A stretch of 64,000 nt of DNA from Desulfovibrio sp. TomC (lineage in GTDB: Bacteria; Desulfobacterota; Desulfovibrionia; Desulfovibrionales; Desulfovibrionaceae), in the NCBI RefSeq assembly GCF_000801335.2, contig NZ_JSEH01000009.1, forward strand, positions 62,001-126,000, given 5' to 3'. The position numbers and the translations under genes were made by a program. The notes beneath the pieces were generated by a model. That model was not told where the DNA came from, searched no databases, and saw only the letters and a program-made list of their open reading frames with translations. This document shows, piece after piece, positions 18,183 through 27,373 of this stretch (position 1 is the first letter of the stretch; each line of letters starts with the position of its first letter).

Positions 18183-19340
18183 TCAGTCCCGGATGACCGA
18201 CTTGACCACGCCGCCCCAGCCGACCTTGTAGCGGATGCCGCGCCAGGACATGGTGTTGGTGGCAAAGGTGCGGCCAAAGCACCAGGCCAGCATGGCAAAC
18301 GTCGCAAAGTAGCCCCGAAGCCAGGGCAGTATGCCCACCGGCCGGGGGCTCAGGCTGCGGAAACACAGCCCGAGACCGGCAAAAGCGGCCAGATAAAACG
18401 CCGAAACAGCCGCCGCCTGGGCACAGCCAAAGCCGGCCATCCAGGCTGCAAGCAGCCCGATCGCCGCTGCCGGCGGAGCGGAGAGCAGCAACACCGCGAA
18501 GATGGACACCAGCCAGCCCGGCGGGATGCAGAACTTGAGATAGAGCAGCTGGCGGGTCAGCCAGTCGTCCCAGCGGGTCAGGCTCACCTTGGCAAGCGGG
18601 GTGTGCAGACAGGCGGCCGCCACCGGCCAGGCCGTTACGCCGAAGCGGTGCAGATGCGGGCCCATGGAAAAGTCGTCGACAATGTTGTGCCCCCACAACT
18701 TGACCAGCCCGAAGCGGTCGAAGGCCGGCCGGGAGATGGCCATGGCCCCTCCCCAGGGCTGGGTGATGGCCCGGATGGGCTGGAGCAGGTGCAGGGCCAG
18801 ACAGGTGACGGCCATGCCGACCGTGGCCGTGGCCCCGTCGTTGGTCACGATCTTGTGGAAGCCGCTGGTCATGGGCGCATCGCCCCGCAGGATGGGCGCG
18901 GCCAGATTGGACACGAAACCGCGGTCGGCCACATGGGTCGAGTCGCAAAAGACAAACACCTCGGCGGTCTGGGCAGCCCGGACGCCGGCCAGGATGCTGT
19001 GGTTTTTCTGGCCGCAGGTTGTGGCCGGGCCGGCAACGACCTGCATGACCCGGGCGTCGTTTCCGGCCACGCCGGCAACCAGGGCCACAGCCGGATCATC
19101 GGCCTGGGCGGTGACGAAAATCGCCGAATAATCGGGATAGTCCTGGTCAATGAGCGAGGCCACGGCCTGGCGCATGCCGGGCGTGTCGCCGGTGACCGGC
19201 ACGATGGCCGTCACCCGGGGACGGCGCTCGGGCAGCGTCTCGGGACCGTTGCCGCCGCGCACATGTTTCTGTCCAAGCAGATAGAGGGCGGCCAGCACGC
19301 ACAGCTGTGCGGCCATGACGCCGTAAACGAACAACTCCAC
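18183..19340 (-). CDS. Membrane glycosyltransferase, GT2/GT21 (ceramide glucosyltransferase/HpnI-like)
   Basis: A 385-aa membrane protein: one N-terminal helix, a GT-A catalytic domain (RVTAIVPVTGD, FVFCDSTHVAD for the metal-binding Asp, DDFSMGP for the third Asp, and TRWDDW in the position of the usual R-W motif), then several C-terminal membrane segments. This order matches GT21-type enzymes, which glycosylate lipids such as ceramide or hopanoid. The acceptor here is unknown. The GTG start at 19340 is chosen because AGGAGG (plus-strand 19345-19350) lies just upstream; the open frame extends further but without a start signal. Confidence 0.82.
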   Translation of the reverse strand: MELFVYGVMAAQLCVLAALYLLGQKHVRGGNGPETLPERRPRVTAIVPVTGDTPGMRQAVASLIDQDYPDYSAIFVTAQADDPAVALVAGVAGNDARVMQVVAGPATTCGQKNHSILAGVRAAQTAEVFVFCDSTHVADRGFVSNLAAPILRGDAPMTSGFHKIVTNDGATATVGMAVTCLALHLLQPIRAITQPWGGAMAISRPAFDRFGLVKLWGHNIVDDFSMGPHLHRFGVTAWPVAAACLHTPLAKVSLTRWDDWLTRQLLYLKFCIPPGWLVSIFAVLLLSAPPAAAIGLLAAWMAGFGCAQAAAVSAFYLAAFAGLGLCFRSLSPRPVGILPWLRGYFATFAMLAWCFGRTFATNTMSWRGIRYKVGWGGVVKSVIRD

Positions 19341-19515
19341 AGATCCTCCTGGTGATCGCCCCGGGCAAAGAATACATCCGGCCCGGGACGCAGCCGCAAA
19401 ATCCGGTGTTCCGGATTCCGGGACATACTGACCCTTTTTCTTCCTGGCTTTGCCCAGATCCCGCTTCCGGCAGGGGCAAGGCCTCACTGTCAAAGCAATC
19501 GAAGCCCGGGTGGGA

Positions 19516-19577
19516 TTCCAAAGGGCACTGCCCCTTGGCCGCCGGAGGCATTCTTCCCTCTGCTCTCTCTCCCACAC
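19516..19577 (-). repeat. Second copy of the intergenic hairpin repeat
   Basis: Read on the minus strand this stretch contains GCCTCCGGCGGCC followed by a short G-run/C-run hairpin (AAGGGGCAGTGCCCTTTGG). It matches the layout of the element at 1322-1370, including the purine-rich run of GAGAGAG type before it. It fills most of the 245-bp gap between two minus-strand genes. Confidence 0.55.
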
Positions 19578-19585
19578 CCCACGCC

Positions 19586-19939
19586 CTATGGCGTGCGCGT
19601 GGCGTGCAGTTCGATTTTACTGCCGCCCTTGGTGGTCAGGACGCCCTCCAGCTCGTTGCCTTTGGCGTCGCCTTCGAAGACGTGGCCGCTGCCGTGGAAC
19701 ATATAGACGTGGCCGTTAAGGATGACCCCGACCACGTGGTAGACGTTGGTTTCGCCGGTCAGGGCGCAGACCACCACCTCGGCTTTGACGGAATTGCCGT
19801 CCTGTTCGACCATGGCTGAAAGCGAGGAACCATAGAGCGATCCGCGCCACATGCCGGCCATATCGGTTTCGGCCAGGGCCAGGGTGGGCAGGGTCAGGAG
19901 CAGGCAGGCCAGCAGGGTAACACGCAGGGTTCGACTCAT
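19586..19939 (-). CDS. Small secreted protein, unknown
   Basis: A 117-aa product with a clear Sec signal peptide (LRVTLLACLLLTLPTLALA) and a mature part rich in beta-strand-like residues (MAGMWRGSLYGSSLSAMVEQDG, then repeated G-x-V pairs). The pattern resembles small lipocalin-like or avidin-like beta barrels, but I cannot assign a family. ATG 19939 is chosen because GGAG lies 6 nt upstream. Its place between glycosyltransferases may be incidental. Confidence 0.7.
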   Translation of the reverse strand: MSRTLRVTLLACLLLTLPTLALAETDMAGMWRGSLYGSSLSAMVEQDGNSVKAEVVVCALTGETNVYHVVGVILNGHVYMFHGSGHVFEGDAKGNELEGVLTTKGGSKIELHATRTP

Positions 19940-20025
19940 CTGAGACTCCATCCCGCGCGTCCGGTGAGGGGGCTGGCGCGGCAACAACGAGCGACGAATT
20001 TCCGGGAGACGCGCCAGAGGCGTGG

Positions 20026-21156
20026 TCAGGCGTCTGCTCCGGGACCGGCCGAAACGGGTTCCGGGGCCGGCCGGCCGGAGAGCACCTGCTCAAAGACCGC
20101 TTCGTGGCGACGGACCATCGCTTCCATGGAATAGAGGGTCTCGGCGCGGGTCCGGGCGTTTTTGCCCATGGCCAGCCGCCTGTCTTCGTCGGCCAGCAGG
20201 GCGGCAATGTTCTCGCCCAGGGCCTCGGGATTGCGCGGCGGGCACAGGAGGCCGGTTGCATCGGGCACGACCAGATCAGGGATGCCGCCAACCGCCGTGG
20301 CTGCAACCGGCAGCCCCATGGCCATGGCTTCCAGGAGCACGTTGGGCAGGCCTTCGCGCACCGAGGACAACACGACCACCGAGGCCTGCTGGAAGAAGGG
20401 GCGCGGGTCGGGCGTGGACGGATAGGTGCGGATAAGCCCGCGCACGGGGCTTCGGGTGGCCAGCGTGCGCACCCGGGTCCGCAGCGGCCCGTCGCCGACC
20501 AGCCACAGTTCGGCCCGGGGCCGTCTGGCCGCAACATACTCAAAGGACCGGACGAGGGTTTCGTGGTCCTTGTCCTCGCAATACCGGGCCAGACACAGCA
20601 CCACCTCGCGCACCGGGCGCAGTTCGTCGGGCGGCGGCAGAAAATGGTCGGTATCCACGCCGTTGGGGATACAGGTTACTTTCGACGCCGGCCGGCCCAT
20701 GGCCGTCAAGGCCCGGGCCAGGGGCGCGGCATTGACGATGTGATGGGCGCAAAGACCCTTTAAAAACCGCTCATGCTGGCGTTTGACGGCGCCGCCGCCG
20801 CGGCAGGTGCCGATCACGGCGGATAGGCCTTGCGCCTTGGCAAACAGCCGGCCCCAGATGTTGGGCAGGGCGGTCAGGGGGACGAGCAGGTCCGGGCGAC
20901 GGGCTTTGAGGGTCCGCTTCAAGGCCAGCAGCGACCCCAGACCCACCGTGGGGTAGGGCGAGAGCCAGGTGAGCGGAATGCCGGCGGCCTCGGCCCGGGG
21001 CGCGAAATCGCGCACATCGGAGAGCATCCAGAATTCCGGGGCAAAGCGGGTGCGGTCAAGTCGCAGGCCCAGCTCCAGGGCCTGGCGCTGGGTTCCCCCA
21101 AAGGCCAGATCCTGGAGCAGGAAGACAACGCGGGCAGGTGTCGTCGCGTCGGCCAT
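20026..21156 (-). CDS. Glycosyltransferase, GT4 family
   Basis: A 376-aa GT-B enzyme. Typical marks: N-terminal FLLQDLAFGGTQRQALELG (donor/acceptor loop), mid-protein CIPNGVDTDHF, and the C-terminal E-x7-E motif region REGLPNVLLEAMAMGLPV followed by GGIPDLV. It would transfer a sugar from a nucleotide or lipid donor to a growing glycan. The ATG overlaps the stop of the upstream radical SAM gene (TGATG), so the two are translationally coupled. Confidence 0.9.
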   Translation of the reverse strand: MADATTPARVVFLLQDLAFGGTQRQALELGLRLDRTRFAPEFWMLSDVRDFAPRAEAAGIPLTWLSPYPTVGLGSLLALKRTLKARRPDLLVPLTALPNIWGRLFAKAQGLSAVIGTCRGGGAVKRQHERFLKGLCAHHIVNAAPLARALTAMGRPASKVTCIPNGVDTDHFLPPPDELRPVREVVLCLARYCEDKDHETLVRSFEYVAARRPRAELWLVGDGPLRTRVRTLATRSPVRGLIRTYPSTPDPRPFFQQASVVVLSSVREGLPNVLLEAMAMGLPVAATAVGGIPDLVVPDATGLLCPPRNPEALGENIAALLADEDRRLAMGKNARTRAETLYSMEAMVRRHEAVFEQVLSGRPAPEPVSAGPGADA

Positions 21157-22370
21157 CAATAGCCCATCAGGCCGCAGCAGCGGGTACACGAGGGCATAAG
21201 CCCCTCGGTGTGCAGGCTGGCCCGGAACTTGCGATACGATTCGCTGTTCCACAACTCGGTGATGGTGTGGTCGCGCACGTTGCCGACGATGTAGTCGTGG
21301 TAATCACGGCAGGGCGACATGTCGCCGTTGGAATCCAGCTCCACGGCCTGATAAATGGAGATGCACTGGTTGTAGCCGAAGGTGGAGTCGTGGTTGCTGT
21401 AGTATTCGCGCAGATTGTCCACGCCCGTGATATTGGGAATGATGTTGATCGGGGGATTTTTGAATCCGCTGGAGCGGCGCTTGAGTTCGAGGAGCTGCTT
21501 GTTGAGCGTCTCATGGTCCTTGATGGTCCAATCGCCCACCCAGCCCCAATGGAGCTTGGGCTTGAAGCCGAAACGACGTTCGAAATCCTCGTCATGGGCC
21601 TTGGCGCTCTTTTCGTCGATCCACCAGGACAGATAGTAGACGAACAGGTCCACCCGGTCTTTGTAGGCCTCGTAGATGTCCACCAGATGATGGACGTTGG
21701 CGCTCGATATGGTGGCCAGGGCGGCCACCAGCGGCAGATTGGTCTTGTGGGCCTTCTTGGCTTCCTTGATGGCGGAAAGCGATTCCTGGATGACCTTGTA
21801 GTTGTCGCCGCCGCCGGCCGAAGGCCGGGCCGCGTTGTGCGTCTCGGGCGAATGGCCGTCGATGGAAATCTGGAGCAGGAACATGGGCGCGGCCGCCAGC
21901 CGGTCCGCCGCCGCCACCAGTCCGGTGGCATTGGTGGCAATGGACGTCGGCATCTTCAGTTCCGTGGCCCGTTCGATGATGTCCAGCCAACCCTTGTACA
22001 TGGTCGGTTCGCCGCCCCACAGGTACACCGACGGCCGGTGTCCGTTGGCAGCCAGATCTTCCAGCAACGCCAAGTAGCGCTCCGGAGAGATCTCCTGTTT
22101 TTTCAGATCTTTGAGGTTACACCCGTGCAGGAAGCCCTGGTCCCCCCACTGGCCGCAGGTGTGACAGCGCAGATTGCACATGTCGGTGATGCGGATCGAC
22201 AACTGCCGGATGCTGCGGGCATGTCCGGTCTGGGCCTGGGGATTGAGAAAGGAAAACAGGAATTTCTCTTTTTCCACGGCTGCCAACCGACCGGCAATCC
22301 AGGGATGACGGGCCACCTTGACCGATTGCTTGAGAATCGTGCCAAGGGCGACGCTGCTGCGTTTGCTCAT
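21156..22370 (-). CDS. Radical SAM/SPASM-type enzyme
   Basis: A 404-aa protein. The radical SAM motif is CNLRCHTCGQW (about residue 65), with GGEPTMYKGW as SAM contact. The C-terminus carries a SPASM-like cysteine set (NQCISIYQ, DMSPCRDYH, SCTRCCGLMGY) that would bind an auxiliary iron-sulfur cluster. Such enzymes modify peptides or carbohydrates. Coupling to a GT4 gene suggests a glycan substrate. ATG 22370 is supported by GGAGG 4 nt upstream. Confidence 0.88.
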   Translation of the reverse strand: MSKRSSVALGTILKQSVKVARHPWIAGRLAAVEKEKFLFSFLNPQAQTGHARSIRQLSIRITDMCNLRCHTCGQWGDQGFLHGCNLKDLKKQEISPERYLALLEDLAANGHRPSVYLWGGEPTMYKGWLDIIERATELKMPTSIATNATGLVAAADRLAAAPMFLLQISIDGHSPETHNAARPSAGGGDNYKVIQESLSAIKEAKKAHKTNLPLVAALATISSANVHHLVDIYEAYKDRVDLFVYYLSWWIDEKSAKAHDEDFERRFGFKPKLHWGWVGDWTIKDHETLNKQLLELKRRSSGFKNPPINIIPNITGVDNLREYYSNHDSTFGYNQCISIYQAVELDSNGDMSPCRDYHDYIVGNVRDHTITELWNSESYRKFRASLHTEGLMPSCTRCCGLMGY

Positions 22371-22563
22371 GAAGCCTCCAAAATAAGCCTGACGGCGAAA
22401 TGTCGCCTTACGCCGAAAAAGGCTGTGGTTCAAGCTTTGTGAAAATAGCCCCCTGGCCGTTGGGGTGAAAGCCTGGGCAACCGGGCCGCCCTGGAAAACA
22501 CTTGCGGCCGCCAACCCCTGGGGATACCATGCAATTGCGGTGGAAAAACCCGGGAGACCGCCT

Positions 22564-23007
22564 ATGCTGCCCCAAGTCAAAACCATTTTGCTGGCCGTGG
22601 ATTTCTCCGAGGCCGCTTCCCCGCTGGCCCAATACGCCAAGCTCTTCGCCACGAAACTTTCCGCCCGGCTCGTCGTTCTCTACGTCTCGCCCAGTATGAA
22701 TCGGTACGCCAGTCTCTACGTGCCCGCCACCAGCATCCAGGCCCTGGTCGAACAGATCCTCGAAGGGGCCAATCGCGTCATGGGTGAATTCATGGTCGAG
22801 CATTTTGCTGACGCCAAGGCCACCGGCCGGGTCGAATACGGCTACGCCCCTGAAAAAATCATTGAAATCGCAGCGACAACCGGCGCGGACATGATCATCA
22901 TGGGGACGCATGGCCGGCGCGGCGTCAACCGTATCCCCTTTGGCTCGGTAGCGGAGAAAGTGGTCAAGACCGCCAAAATTCCTGTTTTGACCATCCGTCC
23001 GGAGTAA
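22564..23007 (+). CDS. Universal stress protein, UspA family
   Basis: A 147-aa single Usp domain. The N-terminus is TILLAVDFSEAA, and the ATP-binding signature GTHGRRGVNR followed by GSVAEKVVK is intact, so it belongs to the nucleotide-binding class. It stands alone, divergent from the radical SAM gene; the 193-bp spacer would carry both promoters. Confidence 0.93.
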   Translation: MLPQVKTILLAVDFSEAASPLAQYAKLFATKLSARLVVLYVSPSMNRYASLYVPATSIQALVEQILEGANRVMGEFMVEHFADAKATGRVEYGYAPEKIIEIAATTGADMIIMGTHGRRGVNRIPFGSVAEKVVKTAKIPVLTIRPE

Positions 23008-23040
23008 CCGGGGCATGGCCCGGCCCAACCAGGCGTTGCC

Positions 23041-23100
23041 CTGGACCCACCGGGGGGATCATCCCCCCGGCCCCTCGGATGGGGGCGCAGGAAGGGGGCG
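23041..23100 (-). repeat. Third copy of the intergenic hairpin repeat
   Basis: Contains the perfect palindrome CCGGGGGGAT-C-ATCCCCCCGG (23050-23070) plus a second C/G run. In the minus orientation it reads GGCC, then the same GGGGGATGATCCCCCC core as the copy in the kdp operon. It lies between the Usp gene and the SRPBCC gene. Confidence 0.6.
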
Positions 23101-23195
23101 TGAATTTTCCAGCAGGAAAGGGGGTCAGGCGGCCGTCAGGAAGGGTATCCAACGGCGGCCGGTAGTGCCCTGGGCTGGAGAGAAGGAGGTTTTCC

Positions 23196-23654
23196 ATGCG
23201 GCCAGATGGACCCAGACACAGCTATGAACTGTATATTCGCGCCTCGGCCGGCGCGGTATGGGCCGTATTGACCGACGACGCGAAGACGCCGCTGTACCAG
23301 CATTTCAACATGCGCTCGCAAAGCGAGTTCCGGGTGGGCGGCGCGGTGTCGTGGCTTATGGGCGAGATGACGGCCGTAGCCGGCGTCATCGAGGAGTTCG
23401 TCCCGCCTGCGCGGATGGTCATGCGCTTTCGCGCCCTCTGGTCGCCGGAAGTTGCCGCCGACAAGCCGTCCCGGGTCACCTGGGAACTGACTCCCCTGGC
23501 CGAAAACGCCTGCCGGTTGCGCCTGATCCATGATGATTTCGGCGGCGAGACCGCAACAGCCGCCACCGTGACCGACGGCTGGCCGGAAGCGCTGTCCCGG
23601 CTCAAGACCCTGGTGGAAACCGGGGAGCCATTCTTCCTGCCTGCCCGGGGCTGA
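23196..23654 (+). CDS. SRPBCC/AHSA1-like (START-fold) protein
   Basis: A 152-aa protein with the Bet v1-like pattern: YIRASAGAVWAVLTDD, then FRVGGAV, a central strand set around MVMRFRALW and VTWELTPL, and a C-terminal long helix (DGWPEALSRLKTLVET) typical of AHSA1-type domains. These bind hydrophobic ligands or act on chaperones; no specific role can be given. The ribosome-binding site GAAGGAGG is strong. Confidence 0.8.
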   Translation: MRPDGPRHSYELYIRASAGAVWAVLTDDAKTPLYQHFNMRSQSEFRVGGAVSWLMGEMTAVAGVIEEFVPPARMVMRFRALWSPEVAADKPSRVTWELTPLAENACRLRLIHDDFGGETATAATVTDGWPEALSRLKTLVETGEPFFLPARG

Positions 23655-23672
23655 ACCGTCCCGCAAACGACA

Positions 23673-23709
23673 GCGCCCCCGGCCGCAGCAACACTGTCGG
23701 CGGGGGCGC
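23673..23709. terminator. Hairpin between convergent genes
   Basis: GCGCCCCCGGCC pairs with GGCGGGGGCGC around a loop of about 14 nt, between the plus-strand SRPBCC gene and the minus-strand gene ending at 23790. There is no U-tract, so rho-independent function is uncertain. Confidence 0.4.
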
Positions 23710-23789
23710 GGCGCCTTGCGGCGGCCTCCGGGAGATCCCGGGAATCGCGTGTCGCGTCCGTTCCTGTGCGTGAACGCGACGCCTGGCGA

Positions 23790-25019
23790 CTAGCCCCGCA
23801 ACCCCTCGCGCAACTGCACCACGGTCCAGCCGGCTTTTTTGAGGTTTTTGGCGGCCAGGGGGCTGACTTCGCCGGTGACGACGAGTTTCCTGCTTTTCGC
23901 GCCCTGGGCTTTGGCGGCGTCGCCAAGCGTCCGGGCGATATCGGCCAGGGTGGGGGTCCAGGCCAGATAGTCCAGGGGAAAGGCGGCGAGAATGCCGTTG
24001 TTGGGGGTTTCGGCCACGATGAATTTTCCGGCGTAGACGAACCCTGTGACGGGGTCGGTGGTGGCGTTTAAATTGGCATAGAGTTCGGCCATGCGGGTGC
24101 GGAAAAAGGCCAGATCGTCGTTGTCGGTGAGAATGGAGAATTTGATGAAATTGGCGCGTCCGGCCACATTGGTCATGCGGTCGAGGGCCAGGACGAACCG
24201 GGTCTGGGTGATGGGGTCGAAGTGGGCGTTGTCCACGAACAGGTCCGCCTGGGCAGGGCTGGCACCCATGGCTTTGAGGCGTTCGCGGTTGGAGGCAAAC
24301 AGGTCTTCGGGAGGGATGGACACGTCAACGGCGCTTTCCGGGGTGATCCTGGCGTTGTTGAAGACAGCCAGGGCCGCGCCGCCGGGGATGGCGGCCGAGG
24401 CGGCAAAAGAGCCGAAGAAACCGGCTCCGGCCAGCCGCTTGAGGCCGGCCTGGAGAATGGGGTTGGCGGAGTAGGGGTTCACGTTGAAGGCCTTGGCGTA
24501 GTCGCGTTTGGCCTTGTTGTAGCCAAGCAGTTCGCCGACCGTGCCGTCGTCGCTTTTGGGCCGGTCGCTTTGGGCGCTGGCCTGGGCGCGGGAGAAGGAT
24601 TTGCCCACGCTTGAGAAGCTGTCGACCGGGTGGACAATGAGGTTGAAGGCCCCGGTGACGGCTCCGGCCGCGGATTTGGCCACGGATTTGCCGATTTCCG
24701 CGCCCGCATTGACTTGCCCCATGGCGGCGGCGGCGTTGAGTTCCTTGATGCGGGTATAGAGCAGGGCGGTGGATTCCACGCGCAGGTCGCCTTTGGGCGA
24801 GTGCAGGGTGTAAGTATTGATGTAGCCGTCGTTGTCGACCTTGTCGTCCACGCTGTGGTTGGGTCCGAGGAGCACGGCCTCGGGCAGGAGGCTTGCGGCC
24901 GAGAGGGTGGGCGGCGTTTCAGTGGCCTCGGCCGGCGCAGGTTTGGCGGCGGCCGCGAGCGTGGGCAACAGGCACAGCATGGCGGCGAGGAGGGCGGCTG
25001 GCAGTCGGAAAGCGGGCAT
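23790..25019 (-). CDS. Secreted conserved hypothetical protein
   Basis: A 409-aa product with a Sec signal peptide (about residues 1-25, ending LAAAAK). The mature part includes a Gly/Ala-rich amphipathic region (about 110-220) and a long C-terminal part without known motifs. It ends with a compact segment (KLVVTGEVSPLAAKNLKKAG) that looks like an alpha/beta unit. I cannot assign a function. The ATG at 25019 has AAGGAG 6 nt upstream. It is divergent from panC. Confidence 0.75.
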   Translation of the reverse strand: MPAFRLPAALLAAMLCLLPTLAAAAKPAPAEATETPPTLSAASLLPEAVLLGPNHSVDDKVDNDGYINTYTLHSPKGDLRVESTALLYTRIKELNAAAAMGQVNAGAEIGKSVAKSAAGAVTGAFNLIVHPVDSFSSVGKSFSRAQASAQSDRPKSDDGTVGELLGYNKAKRDYAKAFNVNPYSANPILQAGLKRLAGAGFFGSFAASAAIPGGAALAVFNNARITPESAVDVSIPPEDLFASNRERLKAMGASPAQADLFVDNAHFDPITQTRFVLALDRMTNVAGRANFIKFSILTDNDDLAFFRTRMAELYANLNATTDPVTGFVYAGKFIVAETPNNGILAAFPLDYLAWTPTLADIARTLGDAAKAQGAKSRKLVVTGEVSPLAAKNLKKAGWTVVQLREGLRG

Positions 25020-25139
25020 GGGGGCTCCTTGGAGGCGGAATTGGGGCACAGCCTACGCCCATACGTTGCAATTGTCATGGCCGGCTTTACAGTCCGGCAG
25101 GGCGGTATTAGATGACGCCGGAACCCAAAGGAGGCTTTT

Positions 25140-26003
25140 TTGGACATCATCACGGAACCGTCGGCCCTGGGCGAACGCGCCAGGGAGTGGACGCGGGCTG
25201 GCCGCACGGTGGGGTTCGTGCCCACCATGGGGTATCTGCACGCCGGCCACGAGAGCCTCATGGCCCTGGCCCGGAAGCGGGCCGAAGTGGTTGTGGCCAG
25301 CGTGTTCGTCAACCCCACCCAGTTCGGACCGGGCGAAGACCTTGAAGCCTATCCGCGCGATCCGGAGCGTGACGCCGCCCTGGCCAAGCGCGTCGGGGTC
25401 GACGTGCTGTTTACGCCCCAAGCGGAGGCCATGTACGCACCCGAGGCCGCCACCTGGGTGGAGGCGCCGAGCCTGGCCCGGCATTTGTGCGGGGCCTCGC
25501 GGCCGACCCATTTCCGGGGTGTGTGCACCGTGGTTGCCAAGCTCTTTTTGCTGGTGCGCCCGACCGTGGCGGTCTTTGGCCAGAAGGACTGGCAGCAGCT
25601 GGCCATCATCCGGCGCATGAACGCCGACCTGGGTTTTGGCGTGGAGATCGTTGGCGCGCCCATCGTGCGCGAGTCCGACGGGCTGGCCCTGTCCTCGCGC
25701 AACGTGCGGCTGACCCCGGCCGAGCGGGCCGAGGCCGTCGGCATCAGCCGGGGGTTGGCTCTGGCCGAGGCTATGGTCCAAAGCGGAGAGCGCGACGCCG
25801 GACGTATCGTGGCCGAGGTCCGGGCGCGGTATGCGACGGATATGCCGTCCGGCGTTGTGGATTATCTGGAGTGCGTCGATCCGGCCGCCATAGAGCCGGT
25901 GGCCGCCATTGCCGGGCCGGTGCTTTTCGCCGCAGCGGTGAAATTTGCGGCGGTCCGGCTTATCGACAACCGATATGTGGACGTGCAGGCGGCGTCACGG
26001 TAA
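25140..26003 (+). CDS. panC: Pantothenate synthetase
   Basis: Joins pantoate and beta-alanine, using ATP, in coenzyme A synthesis; cytoplasmic. The 287-aa protein has the nucleotide-binding signature VPTMGYLHAGHESL, then VNPTQFGPGEDL, the lysine-bearing VFGQKDWQQL, and the KMSKS-like loop region ESDGLALSSRN. It starts with TTG, supported by AAAGGAGG at 25127-25134. metK follows after 137 bp. Confidence 0.95.
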   Translation: MDIITEPSALGERAREWTRAGRTVGFVPTMGYLHAGHESLMALARKRAEVVVASVFVNPTQFGPGEDLEAYPRDPERDAALAKRVGVDVLFTPQAEAMYAPEAATWVEAPSLARHLCGASRPTHFRGVCTVVAKLFLLVRPTVAVFGQKDWQQLAIIRRMNADLGFGVEIVGAPIVRESDGLALSSRNVRLTPAERAEAVGISRGLALAEAMVQSGERDAGRIVAEVRARYATDMPSGVVDYLECVDPAAIEPVAAIAGPVLFAAAVKFAAVRLIDNRYVDVQAASR

Positions 26004-26140
26004 CGTCATGCCGCTCCATCTTGCAATTTTTGCGATGGCGGGGTAGTGGGGCAAATTTCTGAATCCGAAGATGTAGACATTTTGTATATTGAGCTACGCG
26101 CCGCCACAGGCATGCGGCCGGCTCAAGGAGGATATCCTGT

Positions 26141-27310
26141 ATGATCAACGCCAAGGGCCGGTATCTTTTCAGTTCGGAATCCGTGACCGAAGGGCATCCT
26201 GACAAGGTTGCCGACCAGATTTCCGACGGCATTCTGGATGCCATTTTAGCCCAGGATCCGGATGCGCATGTGGCCTGCGAAACCCTGGTCACCACCGGTC
26301 TGGCCTTTATCGCCGGCGAAATCACCACCAATGCCTATGCCGACTTTCCGTCCATCGTCCGCGAGACGCTCAAGGAGATCGGTTACAACAGCTCGACCAT
26401 GGGGTTTGACTGGGAGACCTGCGGCGTCATTTCGTCGGTGGGCAAGCAGTCCGTGGACATCGCTCAGGGCGTTTCCCGGGTGAAGCCCGAAGATCAGGGC
26501 GCCGGCGACCAGGGCATGATGTTCGGCTTTGCCTGCGACGAGACCGAGACGCTCATGCCCGCCCCCATCTACTGGGCGCACAAGCTGTCGCGCCGTCTGT
26601 CCGAGGTGCGCAAGACCAACGTGCTCGACTTCCTGCGCCCCGACGGCAAGACCCAGGTGGCGGTCGAGTATGTGGACGGCAAGCCCGTGCGCATCGACAA
26701 CGTGGTGGTGGCCTGCCAGCACGCCGAAGAGATCTCCCACGACGATCTGTGCGAAGCGGTGAAAAAGGAAGTCATCTTCCACACCCTGCCCGAGTCGATG
26801 GTGGACAAGAATACCAAGATCTACATCAACACCACCGGCCGTTTCGTCATCGGCGGCCCCATGGGCGACTGCGGTCTGACCGGCCGCAAGATCATCCAGG
26901 ACACCTACGGCGGCATGGGCAACCATGGCGGCGGCGCGTTCTCCGGCAAGGACCCTTCCAAAGTGGACCGCTCCGGCGCGTACATGGCCCGCTATGTGGC
27001 CAAGAACATGGTGGCCAGCGGCGCGTGCTCGCGTTGCGAAGTCCAGATCGCCTATTGCATTGGCGTGGCCGAGCCGCTGTCGGTGCTGGTGACCTCCATG
27101 GGTTCGAGCGACATTCCCGACGAAATGCTGACCAAGGCCGTGCGCCAGGTCTTTGACCTGCGCCCCTACTACATCACCAAGCGCCTGGACCTCAAGCGCC
27201 CGATCTACAAGCCGACCTCATGCTACGGCCATTTCGGCCGCGATCTGCCCGGGTTCACCTGGGAAGTGACCGACGCCGCCGGCGACCTGCGCACGGCGCT
27301 CAAGATCTAA
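26141..27310 (+). CDS. metK: S-adenosylmethionine synthetase
   Basis: Makes SAM from methionine and ATP. The 389-aa protein has the standard motifs: [19 protein letters not shown] at the N-terminus, [12 protein letters not shown] (about residues 121-132), [16 protein letters not shown] and [18 protein letters not shown] precedes the ATG. The 137-bp leader shows no recognisable SAM riboswitch. It would supply the radical SAM enzymes in the window as well as general methylation. Confidence 0.97.
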   Translation: MINAKGRYLFSSESVTEGHPDKVADQISDGILDAILAQDPDAHVACETLVTTGLAFIAGEITTNAYADFPSIVRETLKEIGYNSSTMGFDWETCGVISSVGKQSVDIAQGVSRVKPEDQGAGDQGMMFGFACDETETLMPAPIYWAHKLSRRLSEVRKTNVLDFLRPDGKTQVAVEYVDGKPVRIDNVVVACQHAEEISHDDLCEAVKKEVIFHTLPESMVDKNTKIYINTTGRFVIGGPMGDCGLTGRKIIQDTYGGMGNHGGGAFSGKDPSKVDRSGAYMARYVAKNMVASGACSRCEVQIAYCIGVAEPLSVLVTSMGSSDIPDEMLTKAVRQVFDLRPYYITKRLDLKRPIYKPTSCYGHFGRDLPGFTWEVTDAAGDLRTALKI

Positions 27311-27373
27311 GCCCGATCCACGCCGGTCGCGGCCTGCCTGATCGGGCGGGCCGCGGCCGGACAAGGACAAACA

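Noticed and set aside
21156-22370. Anaerobic sulfatase-maturating enzyme for the sulfatase at 45.7 kb
   Set aside because: It is a radical SAM/SPASM-type protein, but the cysteine pattern does not clearly match the three-cluster maturase and it is coupled to a glycosyltransferase, 23 kb away from the sulfatase.
26004-26140. SAM riboswitch before metK
   Set aside because: No conserved SAM-binding core or terminator/antiterminator pair could be recognised in the 137-bp leader.
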